Source: an uncultured Lachnospiraceae bacterium | GTDB lineage: Bacteria > Bacillota > Clostridia > Lachnospirales > Lachnospiraceae | Direction of reading: 5' to 3' | NCBI GenBank assembly: GCA_947648875.1 | Contig: CANSPM010000002.1 | Location: 1 to 64,000 of the forward strand | Length of the DNA stretch: 64,000 nucleotides | In this document: one piece after another, positions 1-8,380 of the stretch | Position numbering within the stretch: the first letter of the stretch is position 1 | Layout of the letters: each line of letters opens with the position of its first letter | Notes under the pieces: generated by a model | Database searches by the model: none | What the model saw: the letters and a program-made list of their open reading frames with translations, nothing else | Told to the model about the DNA's origin: nothing | Made by a program: the position numbers and the translations under genes

Positions 1-2
1 CC

Positions 3-215
3 GGACAGCCTAAGAAGATGGCTTATCTGGTCGAGAAGGGCGTGGGCGGACAGACACTGTGCGAGATCATAGCTAAGGCCCAGGCGGCCCGTCGGGAGGG
101 CAGTCAGGTGCTGGTGGCCCGAATGAACAAAAATAAGAAGTTTCAGAAAGAGCAGCTCACTGCGGAGGGTTATGAGGAATTTGTGGAATTTTATCGGGAG
201 GCGCTAAAAAATTGA
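3..215 (+). CDS. C-terminal fragment, probable histidyl-tRNA synthetase
   Basis: The frame is open from the left edge and ends at 215, so only the last 70 or so residues are present. The visible tail contains EIIAKAQAARREGSQVLVAR and a basic KNKKFQKEQL stretch, which fits an alpha/beta anticodon-binding domain of a class II aminoacyl-tRNA synthetase. It lies 77 bases upstream of aspS, and hisS-aspS is a common gene order in Firmicutes; this neighbour argument is the main support for hisS. A HisZ-like ATP phosphoribosyltransferase regulatory subunit is an alternative. The assignment is an inference; only the partial reading frame is directly seen. Confidence 0.45.
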   Translation, partial: GQPKKMAYLVEKGVGGQTLCEIIAKAQAARREGSQVLVARMNKNKKFQKEQLTAEGYEEFVEFYREALKN

Positions 216-292
216 CCGTTAAAAAGGGATTTATACGATAATAAAACATAAATATAAGGACAGCCCCAAGGGCGGAAATCGAGGAATGTACA

Positions 293-2107
293 ATGGCAGA
301 GACAATGAAAGGATTAAAGAGAACTTACAGATGCGGAGAGCTTAACACGGCTAATGTGGGGGAGGAAGTCACCGTCATGGGCTGGGTACAGAAGCAGAGA
401 AATAAAGGCGGCATTATTTTTGTGGATCTGCGGGATCGGGCCGGCATTTTACAGATTATTTTTGAAGAAAGTGATTGTGGCGCGGAGCATTTTGCCAAGG
501 CGGAGAAGCTGCGCAGTGAGTTTGTGGTCGCCGTGGTGGGCAAGGTGGAAAAGCGCAGCGGTGCCGTGAACGAAAATCTGGCTACAGGAGAGATCGAGAT
601 CCGGGCTACTCAGGTGAGGATTCTGGCGGAGGCGGAGACACCGCCCTTCCCCATAGAGGCAGATTCCAGAACCAAGGAGGAGCTGCGTCTGAAATACCGC
701 TATCTGGACCTGCGAAGACCGGATTTGCAGCGTAACCTGATACTGCGCAGCAAGATTGCCACCACGATTCGGGCGTATCTTTCCCGGGAGGGTTTTCTGG
801 AGATTGAGACACCGATCTTAAATAAATCCACCCCGGAGGGAGCCAGAGATTATCTGGTGCCCAGCCGTGTGCATCCGGGCACCTTTTATGCGCTGCCTCA
901 GTCTCCTCAGATATTCAAGCAGTTGCTGATGTGCTCCGGATATGACCGGTACTTTCAGATTGCCAGGTGTTTCAGGGATGAGGATCTGCGGGCTGACAGA
1001 CAGCCGGAGTTTACGCAGGTGGATCTGGAAATGTCTTTTGTGGATGTGGACGATGTGATTGACTCCACGGAGCGCATGGTGGCGGAGGTTTGCCGTGAGG
1101 CCATCGGCCTTGAGGTGCGACTGCCTCTTCCGCGCATGACCTGGGAGGAGGCCATGAACCGCTATGGCTCGGATAAGCCGGACACCCGGTTCGGCATGGA
1201 ACTTACGGATGTGTCGGAGATTGTAAGGGGCTGTGGCTTTGGCGTGTTTACCGGGGCGCTGGAGGCCGGAGGAAGTGTTCGCGGTATCAATGTAAAGGGC
1301 CAGGCGGAGATGCCCCGGAAAAAGATTGACGCGCTGGTGGAGTATGCCAAAGGGTATGGCGCCAAGGGACTGGCCTATCTGTCTGTGATGCCGGACGGCA
1401 GTTATAAGTCATCTTTTGCCAAGTTTATGAGCCCGGCGGAACTGGAGAAACTGGTCAAAGCCATGGCGGGAGAACCGGGAGATCTGTTGCTCTTTGCGGC
1501 GGACCGCTTAAAAACCGTGTGGGCCGTGCTGGGAGCGCTGCGCTGCGAGGTGGCCAGGCAGCTGGAACTGGTGAACAACGATAAGTTTGATTTCCTGTGG
1601 GTGACGGAGTTTCCTCAGTTTGAGTGGAGCGATGAGGAAGAGCGCTTTGTGGCCATGCACCATCCCTTTACCATGCCCATGGAAGAAGATCTGGAGAGAC
1701 TGGAATCCGATCCCGGCAGCGTGCGGGCCAAGGCATATGACATCGTATTGAACGGCGTGGAGTTGGGGGGCGGCAGCGTGCGTATCTTCCAGAGCGATGT
1801 GCAGGAGAGGATGTTCCGGGCGCTGGGCTTTTCCGATGAGAAGGCCCATGAGCAGTTCGGCTTTTTGCTGGATGCGTTCCGGTACGGCGTGCCCCCTCAT
1901 GCAGGACTGGCCATCGGGTTAGACCGATTTGTGATGCTGCTTGTAAAGGCGGAGAGCATTCGGGAAGTGATTGCGTTCCCCAAGGTGAAGGATGCGTCTT
2001 GTCTGATGTCCGAGGCTCCCAATGTGGTGGATAAAAAGCAGTTGGAGGAGTTGTGTCTGGAAGTGAAACTACCCATGGAGGATTCTGCGGAGAATTATTT
2101 TGCGTAA
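293..2107 (+). CDS. aspS: Aspartyl-tRNA synthetase
   Basis: This enzyme charges tRNA-Asp with aspartate in the cytoplasm. The 604-residue length fits the bacterial type: an N-terminal OB-fold anticodon-binding domain (about residues 8-110, with VMGWVQKQRNKGGIIFVDLR), the class II catalytic core with motif 2 (FRDEDLRADRQPEFTQ) and motif 3 (GLAIGLDRF near residue 540), and the bacterial GAD insertion between them. The ATG at 293 has a GAGGA site about 7 bases upstream; a second in-frame ATG at 305 is possible. A strong terminator follows. The assignment is secure. Whether it is AspRS or the non-discriminating AspRS/AsnRS form cannot be told here. Confidence 0.98.
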   Translation: MAETMKGLKRTYRCGELNTANVGEEVTVMGWVQKQRNKGGIIFVDLRDRAGILQIIFEESDCGAEHFAKAEKLRSEFVVAVVGKVEKRSGAVNENLATGEIEIRATQVRILAEAETPPFPIEADSRTKEELRLKYRYLDLRRPDLQRNLILRSKIATTIRAYLSREGFLEIETPILNKSTPEGARDYLVPSRVHPGTFYALPQSPQIFKQLLMCSGYDRYFQIARCFRDEDLRADRQPEFTQVDLEMSFVDVDDVIDSTERMVAEVCREAIGLEVRLPLPRMTWEEAMNRYGSDKPDTRFGMELTDVSEIVRGCGFGVFTGALEAGGSVRGINVKGQAEMPRKKIDALVEYAKGYGAKGLAYLSVMPDGSYKSSFAKFMSPAELEKLVKAMAGEPGDLLLFAADRLKTVWAVLGALRCEVARQLELVNNDKFDFLWVTEFPQFEWSDEEERFVAMHHPFTMPMEEDLERLESDPGSVRAKAYDIVLNGVELGGGSVRIFQSDVQERMFRALGFSDEKAHEQFGFLLDAFRYGVPPHAGLAIGLDRFVMLLVKAESIREVIAFPKVKDASCLMSEAPNVVDKKQLEELCLEVKLPMEDSAENYFA

Positions 2108-2116
2108 TGTGAAGAC

Positions 2117-2149
2117 GGGAGTTGCAGGTGATATTTGCAACTCCCTTTT
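2117..2149 (+). terminator. Rho-independent terminator after aspS
   Basis: Ten-base perfect stem (GGGAGTTGCA paired with TGCAACTCCC), a 9-base loop and four T residues, 10 bases after the aspS stop codon. It separates aspS from the TIR-domain gene. Confidence 0.85.
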
Positions 2150-2212
2150 GCCGCAGTGGGCAAACCTGTAAAATCTATTTGAGAGAGCCAGCATACAGAG
2201 GAGTTCCGATAA

Positions 2213-5200
2213 ATGAAATATGACGCTTTTATCAGTTACCGCCATACCGAACCGGATATGTACATAGCCAGGAAGGTTCACAGAGGCCTGGAAACTCTGA
2301 AAGTTCCCAGGAGCGTAACCCGAAAATCGGGAAAAAAGAAAATAGAGCGTGTGTTCCGGGATCAGGAGGAACTTCCCATAGGGAGCGATCTGGGGGACAA
2401 TATCAGAGCAGCCCTGGAAGAGTCGGCCTATTTGATTGTGGTATGCTCTCCCAGAACACCGGCGTCTGCCTGGGTTTTAAAAGAGATAGATACTTTTATC
2501 GGTTTTCATGGCAGGGAGAATATTCTCGCTATTTTAGTGGAAGGAGAGCCCAGGGAAGCGTTCCCTTATCAGCTGTTGGCGGATGAGGCGGGGAATCCCG
2601 TGGAACCCCTGGCGGCGGATGTACGAGGCGTTTCCAGACGGGAGATGAATCGCAGACTGAGAACAGAGCTTCTCCGTCTGGCGGCGCCGCTTTTGCAGTG
2701 CAGCTACGATGATCTGCGGCAACGCCACAGGGAGCGCCGCATGAGGAAAGCGCTTTTGGCGGCAACCACGGCGGCTGTGGCAGGCGTGTTGTTCGGTGTC
2801 GGCAGTGCCTATAATACGGCAATCATTCAGGAGAATTACAGGCAAAAGCAGATGAATCAGTCCAAATATCTGGCGGCCACCGCTTTACATCTCCTGGAGG
2901 AGGGAGACAGGCAGACGGCGGCATTAGTGGCTCTGGAGGCGCTCCCCAAACCGGAGGAAGACAGGCCCTATGTGGCCGGGGCACAGTATGCCCTAAGCGC
3001 CGCGCTGCGCTGCTATGACAGGGGAGACGCCATCGGTATGGACAGAAGCCTGAAACATGATCTGCCAGTGCGGGACTTTTCTTTTGACGAGACGGGAGAG
3101 AAAATCCTGTCCATTGACCAGGGGGGCACAATCTATGTTTGGGATGTGGGGGACGGGGCGCTGCTGGCAAAGATTCCGGCCCGGCTCAATGACAGCGGAT
3201 ACAGGGTTTCTCCAATCGGTGGCACCGTTCTTGGGGATCAGATTCTGATCTGTGATGAAAACGGAATGCGGAGCGTTTCTTTTGCAGGTGAGGCTGAGTG
3301 GCAGGTGGAAACGGAAGAATTTCTTGTCTATTGTGAGATGGATGCGGAGGCCGGGATCATTGCCTGCGTCTCTAACAAAAAGGTCAGCTTTCACGACATC
3401 GCCACGGGAGAGACACTGGCAAGTATGGAAAATGGTCAGGAGAACAGCGTCTACAGCGGGGCCTGCGCTTTCAGCCGTGACAAGGCAAAGTTTGCGGTTT
3501 CCCACAACCGGGAGGAAGGGGGCGGCTGCGTCACGGTATATGATTTTGCCCGGGAAACCCGGACAGATTATGATGTGGAAGCTAATTATGTGTCTGAGGT
3601 GGGTTTTAGCGGGGATGGAGGGTTGATCACAGTCAGTATCCCCAGGCCGGACTATCAGGCGTCTTCCATCGGGGATGAGGACACAGGATATGTGGAAAAA
3701 ATAGACTGTGAGAGCGGTGAGCGGTTTTGGGCGCGGGAATTTCAGTATCAGCCCTTTGGGATGGATTCTGCCGGGGCGATCTTGCGGTGCCGCAGTTACC
3801 GGGACCAGGACACAGACATCCTGTATGATCAGGTGCTCCTGTCTGTGGATCAGAGCGCATATACATGGGACGCGGCAACGGGGGAGCAAGTTGCAGGGAC
3901 AGAGGTCACCGGCGGAATCAGGGCCTTTATCGCGGCAAAAAATTCCTGTTATGGCTATCTGGCAGAGAGTAACGGGACGGTGAATATTGTAGATATGAAC
4001 CGAGGGCTAAACTACACCGCCCAGGGAATTGAGACGGGCAAGAATATATCGGACATGGGAATAAAGAACGGCGTTCTGGCAGTACGCGCCTATGAGTCTC
4101 CCGTTCTTACTGTGATGAAATATCATGAGGGCTACGGGAAAAAGGAGATCATGACTTACGACAATACCGTGCAGGATGTAGTATATTCTCCGGGGGAGAC
4201 CTGTTATGGGGTGAGGGTTTCCGGACAGTCTCGGCAGGAATCGGTATATTTTTATGAGACGGAGGAGGATTCCTTTTTGGGTGTGTGGACCTGTGGGGAG
4301 GAAGAGGGATATCACGCGACATCCGGTTTTTTGGATGAAACGCATTTTTTCTATCTGGATACCCGGGGACTGCTTACTTTTTACGATGTGGAGACAGCCG
4401 AGACACAGCAGGTGAGAGTAGCGGAGGATAAGGGTTCCTTCGCCTGTGACAGGAACGGGAACCGGGTTTTACTCTTTGATATGGGAAAGTACTATGTGGT
4501 GGATTTGGGGCAGAGAGAGTTATTATATGCCGGTGATACTGGCGAATTTGTCAATTGCTGCGTTCTCTCGGGAGACGGCGGCAGCTTGTATTGCAATTTA
4601 GCGGACAGTGGCCTGTGTATAGTGGAACTGGCTACCCAAAATGTGGAAGCGCTTGCATTGGAGGGATATCGGCTGGTGAAGGGAGCGGAGGATCAAAACG
4701 CGTTGGCGCTGAGTTCTGACGGCAGGCTGCTGGCCGCAGCCTGTGTGGACGGCAATCTGCGGGTCCTGGATGTGGAAAAGCGGGAGACGGTGGCGGTGGT
4801 TCCTTTTGCCAGTGCCCATAGTAGATTTATTCGGTTCTCTGAGGACGGAAAACATGTGATGTTACAGGGAGATGACTATTATTTCAGGGTATATGATCTG
4901 CAAGAACAAAACTTTTGCCATATTGCGGCGGTGCAGTATAACAAGATTAAGGAGGCGACCACACACGGAAAAACGGGAACCATAAGTCTGACAACTATGG
5001 CAGATATGCTTGTTCTGAACGGGGAAAGTTATGAGAGAGTGGCGCAGGTGGATGGCGGGCTTGCCTATCTACCCGGACAGGGAGCGGTGTTTTGCAAAAG
5101 TTATCGTACCCTAAACCGTTTTCCTTATATGACGTTGCCCATGCTGCTGGAGGAGGCGAGGGCCCAGTTTGGAGATGCGGAACTCACACAGTTCGAGCGG

Positions 5201-5221
5201 ACTCAATACAATGTAGATTAG
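2213..5221 (+). CDS. TIR-domain, membrane-anchored WD40-like propeller protein
   Basis: A 1002-residue three-part protein. Residues 1-150 form a TIR domain starting with YDAFISYRH; the WVLKEI segment puts Glu91 where catalytic TIR NADases such as SARM1 carry their essential Glu, so NAD+ hydrolysis is plausible. A basic linker precedes one membrane helix at about 180-203. From about 270 to the end there are repeated beta-strand units (for example TIYVWDVGDG and LRVLDVEKRE) typical of a WD40 or quinoprotein-like propeller, probably outside the membrane if the TIR domain is cytoplasmic. The ATG at 2213 follows a GAGGAG site. It is followed 34 bases later by a DHH phosphoesterase gene, suggesting co-transcription. 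A defence or signalling role is inference only. Confidence 0.85.
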   Translation: MKYDAFISYRHTEPDMYIARKVHRGLETLKVPRSVTRKSGKKKIERVFRDQEELPIGSDLGDNIRAALEESAYLIVVCSPRTPASAWVLKEIDTFIGFHGRENILAILVEGEPREAFPYQLLADEAGNPVEPLAADVRGVSRREMNRRLRTELLRLAAPLLQCSYDDLRQRHRERRMRKALLAATTAAVAGVLFGVGSAYNTAIIQENYRQKQMNQSKYLAATALHLLEEGDRQTAALVALEALPKPEEDRPYVAGAQYALSAALRCYDRGDAIGMDRSLKHDLPVRDFSFDETGEKILSIDQGGTIYVWDVGDGALLAKIPARLNDSGYRVSPIGGTVLGDQILICDENGMRSVSFAGEAEWQVETEEFLVYCEMDAEAGIIACVSNKKVSFHDIATGETLASMENGQENSVYSGACAFSRDKAKFAVSHNREEGGGCVTVYDFARETRTDYDVEANYVSEVGFSGDGGLITVSIPRPDYQASSIGDEDTGYVEKIDCESGERFWAREFQYQPFGMDSAGAILRCRSYRDQDTDILYDQVLLSVDQSAYTWDAATGEQVAGTEVTGGIRAFIAAKNSCYGYLAESNGTVNIVDMNRGLNYTAQGIETGKNISDMGIKNGVLAVRAYESPVLTVMKYHEGYGKKEIMTYDNTVQDVVYSPGETCYGVRVSGQSRQESVYFYETEEDSFLGVWTCGEEEGYHATSGFLDETHFFYLDTRGLLTFYDVETAETQQVRVAEDKGSFACDRNGNRVLLFDMGKYYVVDLGQRELLYAGDTGEFVNCCVLSGDGGSLYCNLADSGLCIVELATQNVEALALEGYRLVKGAEDQNALALSSDGRLLAAACVDGNLRVLDVEKRETVAVVPFASAHSRFIRFSEDGKHVMLQGDDYYFRVYDLQEQNFCHIAAVQYNKIKEATTHGKTGTISLTTMADMLVLNGESYERVAQVDGGLAYLPGQGAVFCKSYRTLNRFPYMTLPMLLEEARAQFGDAELTQFERTQYNVD

Positions 5222-5255
5222 GAAGTTCGCCGTGGCGGGCAGATGGGAGACTTGG

Positions 5256-6782
5256 ATGCGATTAAGGGAACTACTGAATTATGACACAATTGTGATACAA
5301 TGCCATGACAATCCGGACGCGGATGCACTGGCCAGCGGCTTTGGGGTATACACCTATCTGAAAGAGCAGGGGAAAAATGTGCGTTTTATCTATGGAGGGC
5401 GTTGCCCTGTTCAAAAGAGCAATCTGGTCCTGATGGTTTCTGAACTTAAAATTCCCGTCTGTCATGTGGACGCGATGGAGAAGCCCGAGCTTTTAGTCAC
5501 GGTGGACTGCCAGTACGGCCAGGGAAATGTGACACGGTTTGAGGCGGGGACGGTGGCCGTCATTGACCATCATCAGGTCAGCGGCCCCCTGCCGCCCTTA
5601 AGTGAAATCAGGAGCAATCTGGGAGCGTGCGCCACTTTGGTGAGGGAACTGCTGCGGCGGGAGGGCGTGGATATCAATGCCGATAAGAGGCTGGCAACGG
5701 CGCTGTATTATGGGCTTTTGACGGATACGAACAATTTTACGGAGATATCTCATCCGCTGGACCGGGATCTGCGGGACGACGCCGTGTATGACAGAAGCAT
5801 GATAGTCCGTTTCCGCAACGCAAACCTGTCCCTGCGGGAGTTGGAGATTGCCGGCGAAGCGCTGATGAATTATCGCTATAATGAAAAACACCGCTATGCG
5901 GTGGCTATGGCAGAGCCCTGTGACCCGAACATTCTGGGGATGATCAGCGATTTGATGCTGGAGGTGGACACGGTGGATACCTGTCTGGTATACAGTGTAC
6001 TGCCTTTTGGCATTAAGTTTTCCGTGAGGAGTTGCGTGAAGGAGGTTAAAGCCAGTGAGTTGGCGGCGTTTATCACCGCAGGCATCGGATCGGGGGGCGG
6101 GCATCTGGAAAAAGCAGGGGGCTTTATTCAGACAAAACTGCTGGAAGAGGCGCTTTCTGGTGGGGGGCAGAGAAGAACCTCCGGCCAAGGGGGGAGGCGG
6201 GAAATTGAGGAATTTTTGCTGGGTCGAATGGACCGTTATTTCTCCGATTGCCAGATTATTTACGCAAAGGATTACAGGATGGACATCTCTGGGATGGCGG
6301 CGTACAAAAAGAAGAAAATACCCCTGGGCTATGTGGAGGCCAGGGAGATATTGCCTGTGGGGACCAGGGTCTGTATCCGCACCCTGGAGGGAGATCTGGA
6401 TGTGCGGATCAAGGAGGACTTATATATTATGATTGGCATTGAGGGCGAAGTTTATCCCAATGACAGGACAAAATTCGAGCGCAGCTATGTCAGGCTGGAT
6501 GTGCCTTATTCTTTCACGGGCGAGTATGCGCCCGTTGTGAAGGATGTGCTGGAGGGAAAGAATATATCGCTGGTTCCCTGGGCGAAAACCTGCGTTCCCG
6601 GCGGGGAAGTCCATATCTACGCGGCACGGCTGGATCACTGCGTGAAGGTCTTCACCGCCTGGGACGAGGAGAAGTACATGCTGGGAAAGGCGGGAGATTA
6701 TCTGGCGGTGCGCATGGATGATCTGCATGATATTTACGTAATAGAGAAGAATATTTTCCAGAGGACCTATGAAAAGATGTGA
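5256..6782 (+). CDS. DHH-family phosphoesterase (NrnA/RecJ-like)
   Basis: A member of the DHH/DHHA1 superfamily, which hydrolyses short oligonucleotides, cyclic-dinucleotide products or 3'-phosphoadenosine phosphate using Mn2+. The N-terminal HDNPDADALASG motif, the VIDHHQ motif and the downstream GGGHLEKAGG motif of DHHA1 are all present. At about 508 residues it is longer than NrnA (about 320), with an extra C-terminal region of unknown fold after about residue 320. I prefer the ATG at 5256, preceded by GGGAGA at 5 bases, over an in-frame GTG at 5232 with AGGAAG upstream. Probably in one transcript with the TIR gene; exact substrate unknown. Confidence 0.85.
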   Translation: MRLRELLNYDTIVIQCHDNPDADALASGFGVYTYLKEQGKNVRFIYGGRCPVQKSNLVLMVSELKIPVCHVDAMEKPELLVTVDCQYGQGNVTRFEAGTVAVIDHHQVSGPLPPLSEIRSNLGACATLVRELLRREGVDINADKRLATALYYGLLTDTNNFTEISHPLDRDLRDDAVYDRSMIVRFRNANLSLRELEIAGEALMNYRYNEKHRYAVAMAEPCDPNILGMISDLMLEVDTVDTCLVYSVLPFGIKFSVRSCVKEVKASELAAFITAGIGSGGGHLEKAGGFIQTKLLEEALSGGGQRRTSGQGGRREIEEFLLGRMDRYFSDCQIIYAKDYRMDISGMAAYKKKKIPLGYVEAREILPVGTRVCIRTLEGDLDVRIKEDLYIMIGIEGEVYPNDRTKFERSYVRLDVPYSFTGEYAPVVKDVLEGKNISLVPWAKTCVPGGEVHIYAARLDHCVKVFTAWDEEKYMLGKAGDYLAVRMDDLHDIYVIEKNIFQRTYEKM

Positions 6783-6883
6783 AAGCGGGGAGAGGAAAAC
6801 CCTGGAAAGTAGTCCCCTGGAAAGTACGTCCGCAGCAGAGCGCGGCAGGCTCCTTTAGGGGATTTGAGAAGGAGGTGCAGTGT

Positions 6884-7297
6884 ATGTGGTTGATATATGC
6901 CCTGTTGTCATCAGTATTTGCGGCGCTGACCAGCATTTTGGCCAAGGTGGGAATCGACGGGGTCAATTCCCATCTGGCCACGGCCATTCGCACGGTGGTG
7001 GTACTGCTTATGTCCTGGGGCATGGTCTTTCTGACCAATGCCCATGGGGGAATCGGAGGAATCAGCAGAAGGAGTTGGCTGTTTCTGATTTTATCCGGTC
7101 TGGCTACCGGGGCTTCCTGGTTGTGTTATTACAGGGCCTTGCAGCTGGGAGAGACATCCAAGGTGGTGCCCATAGACAAGCTGAGTGTGGTCGTCACGCT
7201 GGTGCTGGCCTTTGTATTTTTGCATGAGCGTTTTACAGTGAAGTCCTTTTTTGGCTGTGTGCTCATCGGCGCGGGCACCCTGCTGATGGTTTTGTGA
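6884..7297 (+). CDS. Half-size EamA/DMT-family transporter
   Basis: A 137-residue membrane protein with a single EamA unit of about five hydrophobic helices, half the usual ten-helix drug/metabolite transporter, so it probably works as a dimer. Family members move small metabolites or drugs; the substrate cannot be read from the sequence. The start at 6884 is set by a near-perfect AAGGAGGTG site 6 bases upstream; the same frame is open back to 6779 but lacks a ribosome site there and would overlap the DHH gene. The leader contains two near-identical copies of CCTGGAAAGTA at about 6799-6825. Confidence 0.85.
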   Translation: MWLIYALLSSVFAALTSILAKVGIDGVNSHLATAIRTVVVLLMSWGMVFLTNAHGGIGGISRRSWLFLILSGLATGASWLCYYRALQLGETSKVVPIDKLSVVVTLVLAFVFLHERFTVKSFFGCVLIGAGTLLMVL

Positions 7298-7404
7298 GAA
7301 CTTAACGGGGATTATACCCCGCCGCCTGCAACGTTATTAAGGAGAAAGCCGGGAGTAACGTCCTGTAGCCTGTTGGGGGGAGGGGGCATTAAAGGAGAGG
7401 TAGC

Positions 7405-8259
7405 ATGATTCGGGTATATGTGCTGGAGGTGGGAGAACTTCGCCGCCAAATGGAGAGAAGCGTCCCACTTTTGTCCGGCTGGGACAAACTGACGGATTGG
7501 CAGAGGGAAAAGGTTGCCCGCTACGCTGCTCCCGGCGCAGGGGCGCTGTGTATGGGCGGACAGCTTTTGCTGCAATACGGAGCCTGCGAGTGGTCCGCTT
7601 CCCCGGGGCAGAGTGAGAGACGTGAGAAACAGGCTGGTTCGGCTGACAGGGCAATGGAAGAGGAGATGGTCTTTGACTCCTGGAATGCGGGGCCGACGGA
7701 AAAGGGAATCTCCTGGCATAATGTGGACCTTTCCCGGATATGTCGGACGATTCCGGCTCCGCAGCCTTTGCAGGTGGCCTGTGAGGCCCGTGGGAAGCCT
7801 TATATTCTACATGTGCCCTGGCACTACAATCTGTCCCACTCAGGGGATTACGCGGCGTTGGCCATCAGTGATGCGCCGGTGGGCATTGACATACAGCAGA
7901 TGCAGACCTATAGGGATTCGCTGGTACAACGTTTTTTTTCGGCAGAAGAGGTTGCCGCGTATGAGAAACTGGTTTCCGCAAAGGTCCGGGGCACATCGTC
8001 CGGCTGGTTGGATGCTGTGGAGGCCAGGAGGCGGAACACTGTCTCAGGGCAGTTGTTCCACGATGGTGCCTCTTTGTTCTACACCCTCTGGTGCCGCAAG
8101 GAAGCGTACGGAAAACTGCTGGGAACAGGCTTGACAGAGAAGGTGCTAAAGTGTAACATGTTAGGGGATATGGATGTATACCTGTATGAGAGCGGAGAAT
8201 TGCCCGGTTACCGGATCTGTGTCTGTAGCAGGGACAGAGCGGACTCAGGCGGGATGTAG
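7405..8259 (+). CDS. 4'-phosphopantetheinyl transferase, Sfp type
   Basis: Transfers phosphopantetheine from CoA to a serine of a carrier protein. The family signature is clear: YNLSHSGDYA (residues 141-150), VGIDIQ (159-164) with the Mg-binding Asp, and LWCRKEAYGKLLGTGL (228-243). At 284 residues it is longer than Sfp (about 224); the excess lies in two variable stretches at about 64-100 and 195-222. AAAGGAGAGG lies 7 bases before the ATG. No polyketide or non-ribosomal peptide synthase is in the window, so its carrier protein lies elsewhere. Function secure, target unknown. Confidence 0.9.
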   Translation: MIRVYVLEVGELRRQMERSVPLLSGWDKLTDWQREKVARYAAPGAGALCMGGQLLLQYGACEWSASPGQSERREKQAGSADRAMEEEMVFDSWNAGPTEKGISWHNVDLSRICRTIPAPQPLQVACEARGKPYILHVPWHYNLSHSGDYAALAISDAPVGIDIQQMQTYRDSLVQRFFSAEEVAAYEKLVSAKVRGTSSGWLDAVEARRRNTVSGQLFHDGASLFYTLWCRKEAYGKLLGTGLTEKVLKCNMLGDMDVYLYESGELPGYRICVCSRDRADSGGM

Positions 8260-8329
8260 CGGTTTGTCGTTTCTATGAGAAGCCTTTGGGCGCGGGGTAT
8301 ATTTGGCAGAGCGCGACGGTGTGAGAGGT

Positions 8330-8358
8330 TTGCAGGGCCTGGCGCATGCTTGTATAAT
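8330..8358 (+). promoter_or_regulatory. Sigma-A type promoter for ABC half-exporter
   Basis: TTGCAG at 8330, a 17-base spacer and a perfect TATAAT at 8353. Transcription would begin near 8365, only about 15 bases before the ATG at 8381, which supports that start over the longer open frame from 8303. Confidence 0.7.
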
Positions 8359-8380
8359 GGTTGAAAGAGGTAGGTCTGAG

